DNA of 42,975 nucleotides from an uncultured Collinsella sp. (GTDB lineage: Bacteria > Actinomycetota > Coriobacteriia > Coriobacteriales > Coriobacteriaceae). Position 1 is the stretch's first letter; every line of letters starts with the position of its first letter. The notes under the pieces were generated by a model. That model saw nothing but the letters and a program-made list of their open reading frames with translations, was not told the DNA's origin and searched no databases. The stretch covers positions 1 to 42,975 of the forward strand of contig CABQHT010000012.1 of the NCBI GenBank assembly GCA_902464035.1, read 5' to 3'. Below, piece after piece: positions 39,066 through 42,975 of this stretch. Both the position numbers and the translations under genes were made by a program.

Positions 39066-41375
39066 ATGGCATTGACCCCCAACGAGGCATATGCGGCCAA
39101 GCAGCCGTTTGTGGACAAGGAAACGCTCGAGCATATCGTCGAGCAGTTCCCCACGCCGTTTCATCTATACGACGAGGCGGGCATCCGCCGCAACATGCAA
39201 GAAGTGCGCGACGCCTTCGCATGGAACCCGGGCTTTAAGGAATACTTTGCCGTCAAGGCCAATCCCAACCCGGCGCTCATCTCCATTCTCAACGAATACG
39301 GCTGCGGCTGCGATTGCTCGAGCTATACCGAGCTCATGATCGCCCGCTCGCTGGGTATCACCGGCCACGACATCATGTTCTCGTCCAACGACACGCCGGC
39401 GGCGGACTTTGCCCTTGCAGATAAACTGGGCGCCATCGTCAACTTTGATGACATCAGCCACATTGAGTTCTTTGAGCGCGTTGCGGGGCCCATCCCCAAG
39501 ACGGTCAGCTGTCGCTTTAATCCGGGTGGCCTTTTCCAGCTCTCCAATGGCATCATGGACAACCCGGGCGACTCCAAGTACGGCATGACCACCGAACAAC
39601 TCTTCGAGGCTTTCCGCATGCTCAAGGCCAAGGGCGCCCAGAATTTTGGCATCCACGCATTCCTTGCCAGTAACACCGTCACTAACGACTACTATCCCAA
39701 GCTCGCAGGCATCCTCTTTGAACTTGCCGTGCGCCTGGAGCGCGAAACGGGCGCACATGTCGCCTTTATCAATCTGTCCGGCGGTGTGGGTATCCCCTAC
39801 CTGCCCGAGCAGCAGGCTAACGACATCCACGCCATCGGCGAAGGCGTACACGCAGCCTACGACGAGATTCTGGTCCCCGCCGGCATGGGCGATGTGGCGA
39901 TCTGCACCGAGATGGGTCGCTTTATGATGGGCCCCTACGGCTGCCTGGTCACTAAGGCCATCCATGAAAAGCAGATCTACAAGGACTATATCGGTGTCGA
40001 TGCAAGCGCCGTCGACCTCATTCGTCCCGCTATGTATGGTGCCTACCACCACATTACGGTGATGGGACAGCCGGGTGGCGCCGACAAGACTGCAGCACCG
40101 GTCACGAACACGTATGACATCACGGGCAACTTATGCGAGAACAACGATAAGTTCGCTATCGACCGCGAGCTGCCGCAGATCGACATGGATGATGTGCTCG
40201 TGATCCACGATACCGGCGCGCATGGCTACTCCATGGGCTACAACTACAACGGCCGTCTGCGCTCCGCCGAGGTCCTGCTGCGCCCCGACGGCTCGGCAGA
40301 TCTCATTCGTCGCGCCGAGCGCCCGGGCGACTACTTTGCCACGCTCGACGTGCTGCCGTGCGGCCGCGAGCTACTGGCCAAATCGCGTGCCGAAAGCGCC
40401 CGCCGTCGCGCCCAGGACGAGCGCCTGGCCGTCGCCGCTCAGTGGAACAAGCGCATCCAGATCGCGGAAGCGAAGGAGAAGAACATGGACATCCGTAATC
40501 TCGAGGGTTCAATCGTCGCCCTCGTCACGCCGTTTAAAAAGGACGGCAGCGTCGACTTTGACGCACTCGAACGCCTTATCGATTTCCACCTGCAAAACGG
40601 CACTGACGCTATCCTCACCCTGGGCACCACCGGTGAGAGTGCCACGATGACCGATGACGAAGACAACTCCGTTGTCGCCGCCGTGGTCAAGCAGGTTGCA
40701 GGCCGCGTCCCCGTCATTGCCGGCTCGGGCTCTAACTCCACGCAGACCATGCTCACCAAGTCGCTCACCTATCAAGGCCTGGGAGCCGACGGCCTGCTGC
40801 TCATTACCCCCTACTACAACAAGTCCAACGAGGAGGGCATCTACCAGCACTTTAAGACCGTTGCCGACGCCGTAGATATCCCCTGCATCCTGTACAACAT
40901 CCCCGGCCGCTGCGGCTGCGGCATCAGCGTGCGCAACGTGGAGCGCTTGGCCGCGCACCCCAACATCATGGGTATTAAGGAAGCCTCGGGCAACGTCGCC
41001 TACGCGGCCAAGATCGCCCACCTGCTGTCCGACGACTTCCGCATGTACTCGGGCGAGGATGCACTCACCGTGCCGCTCATGAGCCTGGGCGCCTCGGGCA
41101 CCATCAGCGTGTGGGCCGATGTTCAGCCGCAGCTCGTGCATGACATGTGCCGTGCCTATCTGGACGGTGACGTGGAGCGCGCCCGCGACATCCAGATTGC
41201 CGGTCAGCCACTCATCAACGCCCTCTTTAGTGAGGTCAACCCCATCCCCGTCAAGGAAGCGCTCGCTCAGATGGGTATGATCGAGGCAAACTACCGCATG
41301 CCGCTGTGCCCCATGGCCGACGATAAGCGTGCCGCACTTACCGATGCTCTGAAGGGAGCTGGTCTGCTTGATTAA
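39066..41375 (+). CDS. LysA-DapA fusion: DAP decarboxylase plus dihydrodipicolinate synthase
   Basis: 769 residues in one open frame. Residues 1-about 450 are a diaminopimelate decarboxylase: PLP lysine in YFAVKANPNP, GGVGIPYLPEQQ, GRFMMGPYGCLV, CENNDKFAIDRELP and HDTGAHGYSMGYNYNG. Residues 474-769 are 4-hydroxy-tetrahydrodipicolinate synthase: LVTPFKKDGSVDF, TLGTTGESATM, the Tyr in LYNIPGRCG and the Schiff-base Lys in GIKEASG. Usually these are two proteins at opposite ends of the lysine pathway. No stop codon separates them, yet AAGGAG lies before an internal ATG at 40485, so DapA may also be made alone. First gene after the lysine riboswitch; ATG at 39066 has GAGG 10 nt upstream. Confidence 0.85.
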   Translation: MALTPNEAYAAKQPFVDKETLEHIVEQFPTPFHLYDEAGIRRNMQEVRDAFAWNPGFKEYFAVKANPNPALISILNEYGCGCDCSSYTELMIARSLGITGHDIMFSSNDTPAADFALADKLGAIVNFDDISHIEFFERVAGPIPKTVSCRFNPGGLFQLSNGIMDNPGDSKYGMTTEQLFEAFRMLKAKGAQNFGIHAFLASNTVTNDYYPKLAGILFELAVRLERETGAHVAFINLSGGVGIPYLPEQQANDIHAIGEGVHAAYDEILVPAGMGDVAICTEMGRFMMGPYGCLVTKAIHEKQIYKDYIGVDASAVDLIRPAMYGAYHHITVMGQPGGADKTAAPVTNTYDITGNLCENNDKFAIDRELPQIDMDDVLVIHDTGAHGYSMGYNYNGRLRSAEVLLRPDGSADLIRRAERPGDYFATLDVLPCGRELLAKSRAESARRRAQDERLAVAAQWNKRIQIAEAKEKNMDIRNLEGSIVALVTPFKKDGSVDFDALERLIDFHLQNGTDAILTLGTTGESATMTDDEDNSVVAAVVKQVAGRVPVIAGSGSNSTQTMLTKSLTYQGLGADGLLLITPYYNKSNEEGIYQHFKTVADAVDIPCILYNIPGRCGCGISVRNVERLAAHPNIMGIKEASGNVAYAAKIAHLLSDDFRMYSGEDALTVPLMSLGASGTISVWADVQPQLVHDMCRAYLDGDVERARDIQIAGQPLINALFSEVNPIPVKEALAQMGMIEANYRMPLCPMADDKRAALTDALKGAGLLD
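40473..40487 (+). promoter_or_regulatory. dapA: Internal ribosome site and ATG for DapA
   Basis: AAGGAG (40473-40478), 6 nt spacer and ATG (40485-40487) lie in frame at the LysA/DapA junction. The DapA homology starts exactly here (MDIRNLEGSIVALVTPF). The upstream residues, about 430-473, form a charged helix (RAESARRRAQDERLAV) that can serve as linker. A separate 296-residue DapA could start here, with the fusion arising by loss of the lysA stop codon. Confidence 0.7.
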
Positions 41376-42108
41376 GACCGTCATTATGGGAACGGGCCGT
41401 ATGGGCTCGCTGATCCGCACTACCGCCGAGGACATTGTCAACGCCGCCGGAGAGCCCGTTTTTGATATCGTCGCCCAGATCGGCTTCGACTTGTCCGAGC
41501 TCGAGAGCGCCCCGGCAGCCGACGTCATCATCGACTTCTCGAACGTCGTGACCTTCGATGCCGTCGTCGCCTATGTCGAGCGTACAGGCGCCGCGTTGGT
41601 CTCGGGCACCACGGGCTACACACCCGAGCAGATGGATCGCCTGCGCGAGCTGGGTCAGAACGCCCGCGTCATGCACTCCGGCAATTACTCCATCGGTATC
41701 GCAGCCCTGCGTCATCTGGTAGTACAGGCCACACGCGAGCTGCCCGGCTTTGACTGCGAAATCGTCGAGACGCACCATAACCAAAAGGTCGACGCCCCCA
41801 GCGGCACTGCCAAGTTGCTGCTCGATGCCGTCGTCGAAGCCGAGCCCGAGGCGGGCTACCACCCCGTCTATGGCCGCGAGGGCATGTGCGGAGCGCGCGA
41901 CCCCAAGGAGATCGGCATGCACTCGCTGCGCGGTGGCACTGTCGCCGGCGTGCACGAAGTGAGTTTCTTTGGCCAGGACGAGGAAGTCACGCTCACGCAT
42001 CGCGCCACGAGCCGTCAGATCTTCGTCAACGGCGCTCTGGCAGCCGCGCAGAAGCTCGTCACCCGCGACCCCGGCTTCTATACGTTCGACCAGGTCATGT
42101 TTGCCTAA
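41368..42108 (+). CDS. dapB: 4-hydroxy-tetrahydrodipicolinate reductase
   Basis: 246 residues. Rossmann start VIMGTGRMGSLI, SGTTGYTPEQ, the catalytic block ETHHNQKVDAPSGTAKLLLD, and RGGTVAGVHEV. It reduces the DapA product with NAD(P)H in the lysine/DAP pathway. The start is TTG at 41368, which overlaps the lysA-dapA stop by 8 nt; the AGGGAG site lies 10-15 nt upstream, so initiation may depend on coupling. The N-terminus is complete with this start. The gap to dapH is 39 bp. Confidence 0.93.
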   Translation: MIKTVIMGTGRMGSLIRTTAEDIVNAAGEPVFDIVAQIGFDLSELESAPAADVIIDFSNVVTFDAVVAYVERTGAALVSGTTGYTPEQMDRLRELGQNARVMHSGNYSIGIAALRHLVVQATRELPGFDCEIVETHHNQKVDAPSGTAKLLLDAVVEAEPEAGYHPVYGREGMCGARDPKEIGMHSLRGGTVAGVHEVSFFGQDEEVTLTHRATSRQIFVNGALAAAQKLVTRDPGFYTFDQVMFA

Positions 42109-42147
42109 CCAGGCATCAACCGGATCCACCCAAAGGAGAGACAGCAA

Positions 42148-42867
42148 ATGAGCAATGCAGCCGAGATGGATGCACAGGAGATTATCAACTACATCGCCAC
42201 CGCGCCCAAGAAAACGCCCGTCAAACTGTACGTGCGCGAGAAGCCGGGCATGAAGGTCCAGTGGGGCAATGCACACGTCTACGGCGGTCGTCGTGGCAAG
42301 ACCGTCTTTGGTGACTGGGATGAGCTCAAGGCAATCCTCGACGCCAACGCCGACTCCATCGACTACTACGATGTGGAGAACGACTGCCGCAACTCCGCCG
42401 TGCCCATGCTCGACCTTAAGGGCATCAACGCCCGCATCGAACCGGGCGCGATCATCCGTGACCGCGTCGAGATCGGCGATCGCGCCGTCATCATGATGGG
42501 TGCCATCATCAACATCGGCTCCGTCATTGGCGAAGGCTCCATGATCGACATGGGCGCCGTACTGGGCGGCCGCGCCACCGTGGGTAAGAACTGCCACATC
42601 GGCGCCGGCACCGTGCTGGCAGGCGTCGTGGAGCCCGCCAGTGCCACACCCGTCATCATCGAAGACGATGTCATGATCGGCGCCAATGCTGTGGTCCTGG
42701 AGGGCGTGCACGTGGGCAAAGGTGCTGTCGTTGCCGCCGGCGCCGTGTGCGTCGAGGACGTCCCCGCCGGCGCCGTCGTGGCCGGTGTCCCCGCCCGCGT
42801 CATCAAGATGCGCGATGAGAAGACCGACAGCAAGACCGGTCTCGAGGAAGGTCTGCGCCAGCTGTAG
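42148..42867 (+). CDS. dapH: Tetrahydrodipicolinate N-acetyltransferase
   Basis: 239 residues. The N-terminal DapH-type domain (NYIATAPKKTPVKLYV, GDWDELKAIL) is followed by a left-handed beta-helix of hexapeptide repeats (about 90-200: IEPGAIIRDRVEIGDRAVI, MMGAIINIGSVIGEGSMID, GKNCHIGAGTVLAGV). It uses acetyl-CoA, giving N-acetyl intermediates that need a dedicated deacetylase; the M20 enzyme at 37496-38683 is the local candidate. GGAGAG precedes the ATG. Last gene of the lysine operon; family A structured element begins just after the stop. Confidence 0.93.
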   Translation: MSNAAEMDAQEIINYIATAPKKTPVKLYVREKPGMKVQWGNAHVYGGRRGKTVFGDWDELKAILDANADSIDYYDVENDCRNSAVPMLDLKGINARIEPGAIIRDRVEIGDRAVIMMGAIINIGSVIGEGSMIDMGAVLGGRATVGKNCHIGAGTVLAGVVEPASATPVIIEDDVMIGANAVVLEGVHVGKGAVVAAGAVCVEDVPAGAVVAGVPARVIKMRDEKTDSKTGLEEGLRQL

Positions 42868-42868
42868 G

Positions 42869-42975
42869 GTTACGCGGTTTTTCCAAACCGCGTAACTAGT
42901 CGACGCTGCAAACGACCCAGAGCGGCAATCTGACGTTCAATCGTCGGGCATGACCAGAAGGTCAATGCCCTCCTC
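42869..42975 (+). repeat. Nested stem-loop element, family A copy 2 (cut by window)
   Basis: In dapH sense: hairpin 42869-42880/42885-42896 (12 bp), linker TCGACGCTGC (42900-42909), outer arm AAACGACCCAGAGCG (42910-42924), the 20-mer (42925-42944) identical to the copy after rnd, and inner hairpin GGGCATGACC (42946-42955)/GGTCAATGCCC (42960-42970, one bulge). The second outer arm should lie beyond 42975. The apparent minus-strand reading frame across it is rejected. Confidence 0.8.

Noticed and set aside
42937..42975. Minus-strand frame ending EEGIDLLVMPDD and stop at the right edge, resembling part of ADI (EGLDLLVVPS)
   Set aside because: The bases form the conserved family A core and its inner hairpin, which fully explains them; the likeness to ADI is over only a few residues.
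1..42975. tRNA, rRNA genes and CRISPR arrays
   Set aside because: None was seen by eye on either strand; a covariance-model search was not possible, so a short tRNA in an intergenic region cannot be fully excluded.

Overview
The window is high-GC bacterial DNA with short intergenic gaps, most probably from a gut Coriobacteriia genome close to Collinsella. This placement rests on gene content recalled from that group (duplicated arginine deiminase, tandem acetate kinases, an actinobacterial-style LPxTG dipeptidase, a D-Asp ligase/Asp racemase pair) and was not tested by any search. I saw no rRNA, tRNA, CRISPR array, transposase or prophage gene.

Layout. 1-4360: two arginine deiminase genes, apparently identical at the DNA level, flank a PLP aminotransferase; both promoters share the same architecture. 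4.9-11.2 kb (+): polyphosphate kinase with an unusual long tail, a TrmA/RlmD-type RNA methyltransferase, a DJ-1/PfpI protein coupled to maf, and a P1-family autoprocessing hydrolase. 11.5-13.8 kb (-): a family-2 glycosyltransferase overlapping glf (galactofuranose supply). 14.0-17.9 kb: pta convergent with two tandem acetate kinases. 18.0-22.4 kb (-): hinT, xseB, xseA, a membrane zinc peptidase and an RNase D-like protein. 22.4-25.7 kb (+): a lipid kinase, a 30-residue membrane peptide and an LPxTG-anchored C69 dipeptidase. 25.8-29.4 kb (+): a tryptophan-type attenuator (leader peptide with three consecutive Trp codons and a UUCG-capped terminator) precedes a TrpP-like ECF S-component, a fused double ATPase and EcfT. 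29.4-31.5 kb (-): Asp/Glu racemase and a D-aspartate-ligase-like ATP-grasp enzyme, a likely peptidoglycan cross-bridge pair. 31.7-33.8 kb (+): a MOSC protein and a secreted coiled-coil cell-wall protein. 33.8-37.4 kb (-): a membrane Ser/Thr kinase, an HTH protein, a lipoprotein with a buried ribosome binding site, a small membrane protein and a HigBA module. 37.5-42.9 kb: an M20 deacetylase divergent from a lysine-riboswitch-controlled lysA-dapA (single-frame fusion)-dapB-dapH operon.

The most unusual structure lies between genes. Nested stem-loop elements sit just after stop codons. They have long outer arms whose sequence differs between copies while pairing is kept, and conserved cores with inner hairpins. 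Family A occurs after rnd and after dapH, family C after the P1 hydrolase and after the glycosyltransferase, and family B once, after pta. For families A and C each copy is oriented with the gene it follows. In family C the inner stem shows compensatory changes. They look like a family of structured 3' RNA or DNA elements that I do not recognise. The second strong candidate is the Trp-attenuated ECF transporter, whose leader predicts its substrate.
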